64,000 bases of DNA from Hyphomonadaceae bacterium BL14 (GTDB lineage: Bacteria > Pseudomonadota > Alphaproteobacteria > Caulobacterales > Maricaulaceae). The stretch lies in assembly GCA_027627705.1 (NCBI GenBank), contig CP091242.1, positions 1,756,905 to 1,820,904 on the forward strand, in the 5' to 3' direction. Positions 26,502 through 33,642 of the stretch are shown here, piece by piece (the stretch's first letter is position 1; the number at the start of each line of letters is the position of its first letter). The position numbers were made by a program, and so were the translations under genes. The notes beneath the pieces were generated by a model that was not told the origin of the DNA, did no database searches, and worked only from the letters and a program-made list of their open reading frames with translations.

Positions 26502-26888
26502 GTGTTGCACCATGTCGAGCTTTACGTGTCGGACCTCACGCGCTCTCAAGCGGCCTGGGTGCCGCTTCTGGCCCATCTTGCCTATGTGCGAACCCGATCA
26601 TGGCCGGGCGGGTTCACTCTTGAAGGCCCTTCACGGCCGCACCTCACGTTCGTCCAGGTCCCTGCACAACACGCGCATCGCCCCTACCATCGCTGCGCTG
26701 CGGGACTGAATCATCTGGCGTTCCAGGTGAACACCCGCGCCAAGGTGGACGCCCTGCGCGCGCATTGTCTCGAAGCGGGTTTGCCGCTGCTTTACGATGA
26801 CCGCTATCCGTTCGCGACAGGGCCTGACTACTACGCCCTGTTCGTGGAAGACCCTGACCGCATGAAGCTGGAATTCGTTGCGGCCTGA
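26502..26888 (+). CDS. VOC-family (glyoxalase-like) protein
   Basis: A 128-residue single-domain protein of the vicinal oxygen chelate superfamily. It starts LHHVELYVSDLTRSQAAWVPLL and ends PDYYALFVEDPDRMKLEFV, with His and Glu at the usual metal-ligand positions. The start is GTG at 26502, directly after the stop of the membrane-protein gene, with GGAGG eight bases upstream. The reaction is unknown: lyase, dioxygenase or resistance roles all occur in this superfamily. Confidence 0.85.
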   Translation: MLHHVELYVSDLTRSQAAWVPLLAHLAYVRTRSWPGGFTLEGPSRPHLTFVQVPAQHAHRPYHRCAAGLNHLAFQVNTRAKVDALRAHCLEAGLPLLYDDRYPFATGPDYYALFVEDPDRMKLEFVAA

Positions 26889-26959
26889 TGCGGACATCAA
26901 TGGTGAACGCGATCACGGGCCAGGCAGGGCCAGGCGGTGCCACGTCCGCGCCGCCCAGC

Positions 26960-27946
26960 TTAGCGCGAGACGAAAAATCGTTTGCGATAGGCGCCCGGGC
27001 TCGCGCCGACAATTGTCTGGAAGCGTTCGCGAAAACCGCCCGTGGAGGAGAACCCGCACTGGAAGGCGATGTGGTCCACCGGCAGGCCGGATGTCTCGAG
27101 CAGCGCCTGGGCGCGACGTATTCTCTGCTCCATGATCCAGCGGCCCGGGGCGGTCCCGGTCGCCGCTTCGAACCTGCGGATAAAGGTCCGCCGGCTCATG
27201 CCGGCCTCCCCGGCGAGCGCCTCTATCGTCAGCGGGCTGTCCAGGCGCGCCGTGAGCCCGCTGATCAACCCGTTCAGTGTCTCGTCCGCTGTGCGCTGCG
27301 GGGCCGCCCTCTCGATGAACTGCGCCTGCCCGCCCGCCCGCACCGGCGCGGCCACCAGGCGCCGCGCCACGATATTGGCTGCTTGCGCGCCGTAATCTTC
27401 GCGCACCAGATGCAGCGACAGATCGATCGCGGCGGCGCTGCCCGCGGCCGTGTAGATATTCTGCTCAGCCACCCACAGGCGCGCCGGATCCAGATGGACG
27501 CGCGGGAAGCGGGACTGGAACAGGGCGGCATGTTTCCAGTGGGTCGTGGCCATCCGCCCGTCCAGCAATCCGCTGGCGGCCAGAAGGAAGGCGCCCGAGC
27601 AGAACGAGGCGATCCGCACGCCTGCCTCGCTCGCGCGCCGCAGCGCATCCACCATGTGTTCGGACGGCGTGGCGTGAACCGGCCAGCCGGGAATGATCAA
27701 CGTGTTGAGGTCAGTCACCCCGTCAAGATCATGCTGCGCCGCCGCCGCCAGCGGCCCATGGCGCGCTGTCAGCCCGGCGCGCTCGCCAAGCGTTACGAAC
27801 GTGTAGGCGATCTCGGGGCTCTCGGGGCGATCCAGCCCAAACACCTCAAAGGCAACCGCGAACTCGAAGGGCGACAGCGCCTCGGTGATCAGGGCGCCCA
27901 CTTTTAGCGGCCGCTGAAATGGCATTTTTGATGTTTTGATTGTCAT
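26960..27946 (-). CDS. GlxA-family AraC-type transcriptional regulator
   Basis: A 328-residue regulator made of an N-terminal DJ-1/PfpI-like domain, with a nucleophile-elbow-like ASFCSGAFLLAASGLLDGR, and a C-terminal AraC helix-turn-helix pair (SRRTFIRRFEAATGTAPGRWI then DHIAFQCGFSSTGGFRERF). The ATG at 27946 gives the start MTIKTSKM; a shorter form begins at 27925. Divergent from the rhodanese gene, with 66 bp between starts, so it probably controls that gene. Related regulators respond to amines or metabolites. Confidence 0.9.
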   Translation of the reverse strand: MTIKTSKMPFQRPLKVGALITEALSPFEFAVAFEVFGLDRPESPEIAYTFVTLGERAGLTARHGPLAAAAQHDLDGVTDLNTLIIPGWPVHATPSEHMVDALRRASEAGVRIASFCSGAFLLAASGLLDGRMATTHWKHAALFQSRFPRVHLDPARLWVAEQNIYTAAGSAAAIDLSLHLVREDYGAQAANIVARRLVAAPVRAGGQAQFIERAAPQRTADETLNGLISGLTARLDSPLTIEALAGEAGMSRRTFIRRFEAATGTAPGRWIMEQRIRRAQALLETSGLPVDHIAFQCGFSSTGGFRERFQTIVGASPGAYRKRFFVSR

Positions 27947-28012
27947 ACGTGCCACTTTATCCAGACGGCCAAAGGGTGACAATCACGCATCACGTTCAAT
28001 CCGGAGGATCAC

Positions 28013-28441
28013 ATGAGCACGATCGTCACCGAGTTTCCGCCCGCCGACAGCGCCTCTGCGCACGCCTGGTTCAGCGCGCGCCTGGCCCACGAGACAGATT
28101 GCTGGGATGTGCATCATGCCCTGTCGACCGGCGCGCCGGACTTTGTCCTTCTCGACGTGCGCACGCCGGCCCTCTACGCGCAGGGACATGTGCCGGGCGC
28201 GGTGAACATGCCCCATGCCAAGATAATCGAGAGCAAGATGAAGGCCTGGCCGGCGGAGACGGTGTTCGTGGTGTATTGCGCCGGACCGCACTGCAACGGC
28301 GCGGACAAGGGCGCGAAACGGCTTGCAGCGCTCGGCCGGCCGGTCAAGTTGATGATCGGTGGCGTGACCGGCTGGCTCGATGAGGGCTTCAGCCTGGCGC
28401 AAGGCGTCGAGCCCGGCGATGTCCGGCACGTCGAGGCATGA
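28013..28441 (+). CDS. Rhodanese-like domain protein
   Basis: A 142-residue single rhodanese domain. The CH2A-like motif LLDVRTPALYAQGHVPGAVNMP and the active-site Cys in VVYCAGPHCNGADKGA are present. This domain carries sulfane sulfur or acts on reactive sulfur species. ATG at 28013 follows CGGAGG. Next to a divergent GlxA-type regulator, a common pairing. The broken GNAT gene begins within its stop codon. Confidence 0.9.
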   Translation: MSTIVTEFPPADSASAHAWFSARLAHETDCWDVHHALSTGAPDFVLLDVRTPALYAQGHVPGAVNMPHAKIIESKMKAWPAETVFVVYCAGPHCNGADKGAKRLAALGRPVKLMIGGVTGWLDEGFSLAQGVEPGDVRHVEA

Positions 28442-28740
28442 CGGGCGCGGTCCGCCCCATGGCCGAAGCGGACGCCGGGAAAGTATTGCGCCTGATGCGG
28501 GTGCTGGCGGCGTTAGAACATTATCTCGACCGCTTCCAGGCTCCCAAACCCGCCCTGCTCGAACGCGCCTTCGCGCCGGATCCTGATTTTTCGGTGTTTG
28601 TGGATGGGCCGGAGGGAGGCCGGCTTAACGGCTACGCGGTCACCTAATGGGTGCGCTGGACCTACACGCTCGCGCCGGCACGTGAACGCCATGGCACCCT
28701 GGCCGCGACACCGCAGGCTGTCTCACGCCTGGAAACCCGG
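28438..28740 (+). pseudogene. Broken GNAT N-acetyltransferase gene
   Basis: The reading frame from ATG 28438 gives the N-terminal half of a GNAT acetyltransferase (VRPMAEADAGKVLRLMRVLAALEHY...SVFVDGPEGGRLNGYAVT). It is then cut by TAA at 28645. Directly after the stop the same frame continues with WVRWTYTLAP, the expected next strand. Beyond that point the acetyl-CoA-binding region is not recognisable. The gene therefore has an in-frame stop and a lost or replaced 3' half. It overlaps the rhodanese stop by four bases, as a former operon partner. The 3' limit is approximate. Confidence 0.7.
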
Positions 28741-28778
28741 AGCCCGGCGCGAGCGCAGGGCTTGCCGACAGCGTCGCG

Positions 28779-29228
28779 TCAAAATCGTCCCCTGAGCACA
28801 TATTGGGCGCCCGACCCGCGGTTCCGGGCGCGGTCGTCGCGATTGTGCAGCGCGCATTCGTTCAGCGACAGGCATCCGCATCCGATGCACTGGTCGAGCA
28901 TGTCGCGCGTGCGCTCCAGCTCCGCGATGCGCTGATCGAGGCGGTCGCGAATGCCGGTCGACACCCGGCGCCAGTCGGCCGCGCGCGGGGCGCGCTCAAG
29001 GGGCAGGTCCGCCATGGCGGCGCGGATATCCTCCAGCGACAGCCCAAAAGACTGAAGCAGCATGACGAAGCTCAGCCGGCGAATGTCAGATCGCGCAAAC
29101 CGCCGGCTGCCGCCCGGCGTTCTGCTAGCCAACACGAAGCGGCACTGCTCGTAATAGCGGATCGTCGGGATCGAAATCCCGGTTCTTTCAGACACCTCCC
29201 CGATGGACAGCAAATCGGTCGAGCTCAT
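28779..29228 (-). CDS. soxR: Redox-sensitive transcriptional activator SoxR
   Basis: A 149-residue MerR-family regulator. The N-terminal helix-turn-helix IGEVSERTGISIPTIRYYEQ is followed by the dimer helix and the [2Fe-2S] cluster motif CIGCGCLSLNEC, with Cys114, 117, 119 and 125. It activates target promoters when the cluster is oxidised by redox-active compounds. ATG at 29228. A SoxR box lies directly upstream, between it and the divergent VOC gene, the expected single-target layout outside enterobacteria. Confidence 0.95.
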   Translation of the reverse strand: MSSTDLLSIGEVSERTGISIPTIRYYEQCRFVLASRTPGGSRRFARSDIRRLSFVMLLQSFGLSLEDIRAAMADLPLERAPRAADWRRVSTGIRDRLDQRIAELERTRDMLDQCIGCGCLSLNECALHNRDDRARNRGSGAQYVLRGRF

Positions 29229-29242
29229 GGTTTTTCGCCTTG

Positions 29243-29262
29243 ATCTCAAGTGAACTTGAGAT
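29243..29262. promoter_or_regulatory. SoxR box
   Basis: ATCTCAAGTGAACTTGAGAT is a nearly perfect palindrome matching the core TCAAGT-N-AACTTGA type of the known SoxR operator. It lies between soxR and the VOC gene at 29308, 46 bp from the latter's ATG, as expected for a MerR-type promoter with the site in the spacer. Confidence 0.85.
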
Positions 29263-29307
29263 TCTAGCCTCGCCGCCATCGTACCGTTTTGCAAGGAGGC
29301 TGACCCA

Positions 29308-29691
29308 ATGACCGAAGCCAGACTGGAACACGTGAACATCACCGTGCCCGATCCCGAGCGCACCGCCGCGCTGCTGATCGCGCTGTTCGGCTGGAGGCAG
29401 CGCTGGCGCGGCTTACAGAGCGACGGGCGCGTCGCCATCCATGTCGGCGGAGCGGATAGCTATCTGTCGCTCTATGCGCCGGAACCGGGTCAACCGCCCC
29501 GCCCCGCACAGTATGGACGGCCTTTGAACCATATCGGCATCATCGTCGAAGATCTCGACGCGGCCGAGCAACGCGTAACCGAGGCCGGTCTCGAGACCTT
29601 CGGTCACGGGACTTATGAGCCCGGGCGGCGCTTTTACTTCTTCGACCCGGACGGCGTGGAGTTCGAGGTGGTGTCCTATGCCGGGGCGTGA
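29308..29691 (+). CDS. VOC-family (glyoxalase-like) protein, predicted SoxR target
   Basis: A 127-residue VOC-superfamily protein: LEHVNITVPDPERTAALLIALFGW at the N-terminus, RPLNHIGIIVEDLDAAEQRV in the second half and YFFDPDGVEFEVVSY at the end, with the usual His and Glu metal ligands. ATG at 29308 follows AAGGAGG. The SoxR box in front makes it a likely target induced by redox-cycling compounds. The substrate is unknown. Confidence 0.9.
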   Translation: MTEARLEHVNITVPDPERTAALLIALFGWRQRWRGLQSDGRVAIHVGGADSYLSLYAPEPGQPPRPAQYGRPLNHIGIIVEDLDAAEQRVTEAGLETFGHGTYEPGRRFYFFDPDGVEFEVVSYAGA

Positions 29692-29965
29692 AGGCGCGCA
29701 CAGACAATGGCGAGCATCCGCCGGCCACCGCCGGAGACGCACACGCCGAGGTGCCTGACGCCATAGTCGTCAAGCCAGATGCCGACGCCGAAAAGTCCTT
29801 CCATCGAATCTGGAGCGGTGCGCACAGTGTCAGGTATTCACCCTGATCTGCTGCAAGCGTGTCGATCACGCACTGCAGCGCGCGGGGCAATGGGCCCACG
29901 GCCCAATGGCTCGGCCCGGCACGCCCCGGCTTGCGCCGGAGGCGCCCAGACCTGAGGAGGCCGCA

Positions 29966-30412
29966 ATGCATCTTCGTTTCGATCCGCCACTGAGTGGCGA
30001 CATCGTGGAGGCTTATGAGGCACCCTATCGCGACCCGATCAGCGTGCAGCGCGGCGATGCGCTAAAGATCGACCCGGAGCGCTCCAAAGAGACCGATATC
30101 AGCGGCTGGGTCTGGTGCATCGGCCCTGACGGGCGCGATGGCTGGGTTCCCAAGGCGTGGATCGATGCAGCCGCACAGCCACCAGTGATCGTGCGCGATT
30201 ACAGCGCGCGCGAGCTGACGGTGCGCATCGGCGACCGGGTTGTGATCCATCATCTGGAAAGCGGGTTCGCCTGGTGCACAGCCACTGAGGGCGAGCCCGG
30301 ATGGCTGCCCCAGGGCGTGCTGCGCCTGACCGGCGATGAAGGGCGAATGTCCACTCGCGCACACGGCGACCATACAGAAACGGCACCGCAAGGAGGTGCT
30401 TTTGGACTGTGA
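29966..30412 (+). CDS. Tandem SH3-like domain protein
   Basis: A 148-residue soluble protein with two SH3-like units: residues ~14-65 (VEAYEAPYRDPISVQRGDAL...WVWCIGPDGRDGWVPKAWI) and ~72-120 (IVRDYSARELTVRIGDRVVIHHLESGFAWCTATEGEPGWLPQGVL). It looks like a variant SH3 protein without a signal peptide. ATG at 29966 has an ideal GAGGAGG. The 274 bp before it (29692-29965) hold no supported gene. Function unknown; peptide binding in the cytoplasm is likely. Confidence 0.8.
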   Translation: MHLRFDPPLSGDIVEAYEAPYRDPISVQRGDALKIDPERSKETDISGWVWCIGPDGRDGWVPKAWIDAAAQPPVIVRDYSARELTVRIGDRVVIHHLESGFAWCTATEGEPGWLPQGVLRLTGDEGRMSTRAHGDHTETAPQGGAFGL

Positions 30413-30569
30413 TGAGGTGATGCAGACGCCAAAGCCGGCAGATTCAAACGCTGATCATTGTGTTTGCGCTGGGAGCGTGCACAGGCTCAACATCGTCGGG
30501 GCGGCCATACCCCGCCCGTGCTGTTACGGATCGGACCCTGGGAACTGGCGCGCCTTGGCGGCCCCAGAT

Positions 30570-30640
30570 CGAACCCGCAGGGTTCGCAAGGGCGACTGCC
30601 CGCCCGCAGCAAGCGGGGCTCGGCCCCGCGCAGCGAGGAT
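30570..30640 (-). repeat. tRNA-Arg-associated repeat, copy 1
   Basis: Read on the minus strand this holds TCCTCGCT, then GCTGCGGGCGGGC, then a block containing the palindrome GCGAACCCTGCGGGTTCG. The same blocks occur in the same order and orientation at 42094-42144. Both copies lie 3' of a tRNA-Arg gene (here ~35 bp from the 3' end of tRNA-Arg(CCG)). The region 30413-30674 has no gene apart from this repeat. Confidence 0.7.
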
Positions 30641-30674
30641 CGACTGAGCGAACGCGAAGGAGAACGAGAGAAGA

Positions 30675-30751
<77 letters not shown>

Positions 30752-30835
30752 TGATCGGCCAGATGAGGTGCATACAGGAGGCAGGCGACCGGTTCAATCG
30801 TGTCGCGCGCCCGCCCGCAGGCGTTTGGCGCGCGC

Positions 30836-31438
30836 CTATGCCGGCGGCGCGATAACGGTCGCGAAGATGGCACCGGCCACGGCAGCAGCCGCGATCAGGC
30901 CCCAAAGCCACCAGCGCGTACGGGGTTTGTGGCCGGGCACTGCGGCGGCCGCATCCTGGTCCTCGTCATCAGGGGCCGGCAGGGTCCAGGCCAGCCAGGC
31001 CGACGGCAGGGTGAAGCTGTACAGCAGCACGCCCCAGAAGATCGCGTTCCAGTGGGCGTAGGTTTCAGGAGCCCACAAGGTCAGGCGCGTCTCGTCATTG
31101 GCTACGGCCAGATAGAAAACCCCGGCCGCCATCAGCCCGGTGAAGACCTGGTAGGAGAAGGCGAAGGCGCGCCGGCGCAGATCACGTTCCAGATCATCCA
31201 GCTCGCTGGCCTGCTCGCCGGCAATACGTTGGACATAGGACGTGGCCAGCCAGAAGAAGGCGATCGCCGACAGCACCACCAGAGCAAGGCCCGTCAGGCC
31301 CACCGCCCGCGCCGTGTCGCCCAGTTGCATCAGGCAGCCCAGGGGATAGGCGATGAGCACCATGAGAACGGCCCCGCGCACCGAGGCGCGCGAGCGGTGG
31401 GGAATGCGGCCCGAAGCCGTACGGATGTAAAAGGACAT
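30836..31438 (-). CDS. Hypothetical four-helix membrane protein, partner of a small HTH regulator
   Basis: A 200-residue membrane protein with four hydrophobic segments (VRGAVLMVLIAYPLGCLM, GLTGLALVVLSAIAFFWLA, FTGLMAAGVFYLAV, then WNAIFWGVLLYSFTLPSAWLAW) and a terminal helix WWLWGLIAAAAVAGAIFATV. Its gene starts one base after the stop of the HTH gene, so the two are co-translated. Small HTH plus membrane-protein pairs of this sort are common, but the function is not established. I recognise no domain. Confidence 0.7.
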   Translation of the reverse strand: MSFYIRTASGRIPHRSRASVRGAVLMVLIAYPLGCLMQLGDTARAVGLTGLALVVLSAIAFFWLATSYVQRIAGEQASELDDLERDLRRRAFAFSYQVFTGLMAAGVFYLAVANDETRLTLWAPETYAHWNAIFWGVLLYSFTLPSAWLAWTLPAPDDEDQDAAAAVPGHKPRTRWWLWGLIAAAAVAGAIFATVIAPPA

Positions 31439-31439
31439 G

Positions 31440-31694
31440 TCAGTCGCCTTTGCCAGTAGCAGCCAGGCGCGATAGCGGCGTGAAAGGCTGCAGGGAGAAG
31501 ATCATTTCCACCGGCAGCTCGAAATATGCCGCCAGCTTCAGCGCCAGCTCCAGCGACGGGTTGTAATCGCCCCGCTCCAGATAGCCGACCGTCTGGTAAT
31601 TGACCCCGAGTGCCTCGGCGAGAGCCTTGCGCGACAGGCCACGCTCGGCGCGCAACACAGGCAGGCGGTTATGGATGGTGGCAGGGTCGTTCAC
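31440..31694 (-). CDS. Small XRE-type helix-turn-helix regulator
   Basis: An 84-residue DNA-binding protein almost entirely made of a Cro/C1 HTH: NRLPVLRAERGLSRKALAEALGVNYQTVGYLERGDYNPSLELALKLAAYFELPVEMIFSLQPF. The start is placed at GTG 31694, with CGGAG upstream. A longer reading back to 31805 adds residues not typical of the family. It is directly followed by the membrane-protein gene and probably regulates the pair. Confidence 0.85.
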   Translation of the reverse strand: MNDPATIHNRLPVLRAERGLSRKALAEALGVNYQTVGYLERGDYNPSLELALKLAAYFELPVEMIFSLQPFTPLSRLAATGKGD

Positions 31695-31856
31695 GCGCCT
31701 AGGCTCCGGGTCCTTGCACCACGCCGGACAGCCCGGCCATGACGCATCTTGACCCTTGTCTAATCCGCATTGATTTTCGATGCAATCAAAATATTGCGTA
31801 TACACAACAATTCATCTTGGACCTGCGGCTACCGCGCAGGCCGGTATGGTGTCACG

Positions 31857-32147
31857 TCAAAGGTCGAGTTCGTCGTCATCGTCGCGGCGCGCGCGATAGC
31901 CGAGGCCCACCATCATGCCTGCGCCCGTGCGTTCGGAATGGGGCGAAGCAGCGCCGGTGGACCGCACCAGACTGGCATAGATGATGAAGCCCGCCAGCGC
32001 GCCGGCAAACGGCAGGCCAATGAGCAGCGCCCAGCCGCCCGTGCCTTCCGGCCGCATATACAGCGCCAGCCAGAGCGTGACGCCAAACACGCTGAGCGCC
32101 AGGATCAGCGCCAGAAACCGGGTGAACATGCGTGCGATGAATCTCAT
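31857..32147 (-). CDS. Small two-helix membrane protein
   Basis: A 96-residue protein with two hydrophobic segments (FLALILALSVFGVTLWLALYM and WALLIGLPFAGALAGFIIYASL) and a polar tail ending DDDDELDL. The ATG at 32147 gives the start MRFIARMF. It lies 40 bp downstream of the ABC ATPase gene on the same strand. It is too small to be the ABC permease. Function unknown. Confidence 0.65.
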   Translation of the reverse strand: MRFIARMFTRFLALILALSVFGVTLWLALYMRPEGTGGWALLIGLPFAGALAGFIIYASLVRSTGAASPHSERTGAGMMVGLGYRARRDDDDELDL

Positions 32148-32187
32148 ACCGCCAGCATAGCCGCAAATACGGCGAAGTGACGGCCCG

Positions 32188-33144
32188 TCACGCCGCGCTG
32201 TCAGCCTCATAGGTCAAAGCCAGGAAGACGTCTTCCAGATCCGGCTCTTCGGTGCGCAAGTCGGCGATGCGCCCGCCCGAGGCGTGATAGGTCTCGATCA
32301 GGCGCGCCACCGACGCCTCGCCCACCTTGTAGGTTATGGCCAGCGCCCCGTCCTTGCGGATCACCGCCTCGGCGTGCTCGAAGCCCTCCGGAACGGCGGA
32401 CAGGGGTTCGCCCGGCTCGATGACCAGCGTCTTGTGGTTCAGGCGCTTGAGGAGCTGGTCCTTGGATTCGCACGCCACCACCTGGCCGTGATTGATGATG
32501 GCGATCTGGTCGCAGAGCTCCTGGGCCTCTTCGAGATAGTGTGTGGTGAGCACGATCGTGACCCCGGCCTCGTTGAGCCGAACCACATAATCCCACAACT
32601 GGCGGCGCAGCTCGATGTCGACACCGGCGGTGGGCTCGTCGAGCACCAGAAGCGGCGGATTGTGCACCAGCGCCTTGGCGACCAGAAGGCGCCGCTTCAT
32701 GCCGCCCGACAGCTGGCGCACATAGGCGTCACGCTTGTCGGCCAGCCCCATGATGTCCAGAATCTCCATGGTGCGCCGTTCGGATTTCGGCACGCCATAA
32801 AAACCGGCCATGAGCTCCAGCGTCTCGAACGGGGTGAAGAACACGTCCATGGCCAGTTCCTGGGGCACCACGCCAATGGCAGCGCGCGCGGCGCGCGGGC
32901 GGCGGTCGATATCCATGCCCCAGATCGCACCGCGCCCGGCGGTCTTGGTGACCAGGCCGGCGAAGATATTGATGAAGGTAGATTTGCCCGCTCCGTTGGG
33001 GCCCAGAAGGCCGAAAATCGACCCGCGCGGGATGGACAGGTCAACGCCGCGCAGCGCGTGCTTGGCCGGGCTGTTCTTGGTGGCCGGATAGGTCTTTTCC
33101 AGCCCTTCGGCTTCCAGCGCGTAGTCGGGCAGGTGTTCGGTCAT
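32188..33144 (-). CDS. ABC transporter ATP-binding protein (ABC-2/NodI type)
   Basis: A 318-residue ATPase. Walker A is GLLGPNGAGKST, the signature is QLSGGMKRRL, Walker B is LLVLDEPTAG, and the switch His is in TTHYLEEA. The C-terminal extension after the nucleotide-binding domain is typical of ABC-2 exporters of the NodI/CcmA type. These work with a separate ~250-residue permease, and none is encoded on either side here. ATG at 33144 is preceded by a weak site. Confidence 0.9.
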   Translation of the reverse strand: MTEHLPDYALEAEGLEKTYPATKNSPAKHALRGVDLSIPRGSIFGLLGPNGAGKSTFINIFAGLVTKTAGRGAIWGMDIDRRPRAARAAIGVVPQELAMDVFFTPFETLELMAGFYGVPKSERRTMEILDIMGLADKRDAYVRQLSGGMKRRLLVAKALVHNPPLLVLDEPTAGVDIELRRQLWDYVVRLNEAGVTIVLTTHYLEEAQELCDQIAIINHGQVVACESKDQLLKRLNHKTLVIEPGEPLSAVPEGFEHAEAVIRKDGALAITYKVGEASVARLIETYHASGGRIADLRTEEPDLEDVFLALTYEADSAA

Positions 33145-33300
33145 GGACGGTCCCGTCGGGTCAGAGCGTTGCGCGGCGCGGCGCGCAATTGACGCCAGCG
33201 CGCCGCGCGCCTAGTTACGGATTGACGCAAACTAAACCCGCGCTGACCGGTGCGTCCACGCCGGAACGCCGCGCGGCTCAAGCGGAGCGCTGTCCCGACC

Positions 33301-33513
33301 ATGCCGGCTCATCCCGATTCCACCGCTTTCCCGCCGCCCGAAGTGATTGTGGTGACATCCAAGCGCGTCATGTGCGATGGCGGCGGTGGCGCGCTGGGCC
33401 ATCCGCGGGTGTGGTACGACATGGGCACCGACACGTGCGTGGAGTGCGGCTATTGCGACCGCCGCTTCGTGCTGCAGGGCTCCAAGGATGATCCCGGCGC
33501 GGCCGCAGCGTGA
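33301..33513 (+). CDS. CHCC-type zinc-finger protein (NDUFS6-like)
   Basis: A 70-residue protein with the zinc-binding pattern seen in mitochondrial NDUFS6 and its bacterial relatives: Cys in KRVMCDGGGG, His in LGHPRVW, and CVECGYC. It is associated with respiratory complex I in alphaproteobacteria, although the nuo genes are not in the window. The ATG at 33301 is chosen because upstream in-frame codons have no family similarity. Divergent from the ABC ATPase gene. Confidence 0.85.
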   Translation: MPAHPDSTAFPPPEVIVVTSKRVMCDGGGGALGHPRVWYDMGTDTCVECGYCDRRFVLQGSKDDPGAAAA

Positions 33514-33642
33514 CCTGGCATCAAGGCGGAGCGGGCTTGCGCCCGGCACCCTAACCCGGTTGACCCGCGCGGCCTGGCCGCCACAATCATCCCCTGCGCG
33601 GCCCTGATCGCCGCAGAGTGATGGAGCGGGGGGCGCTGAAGC

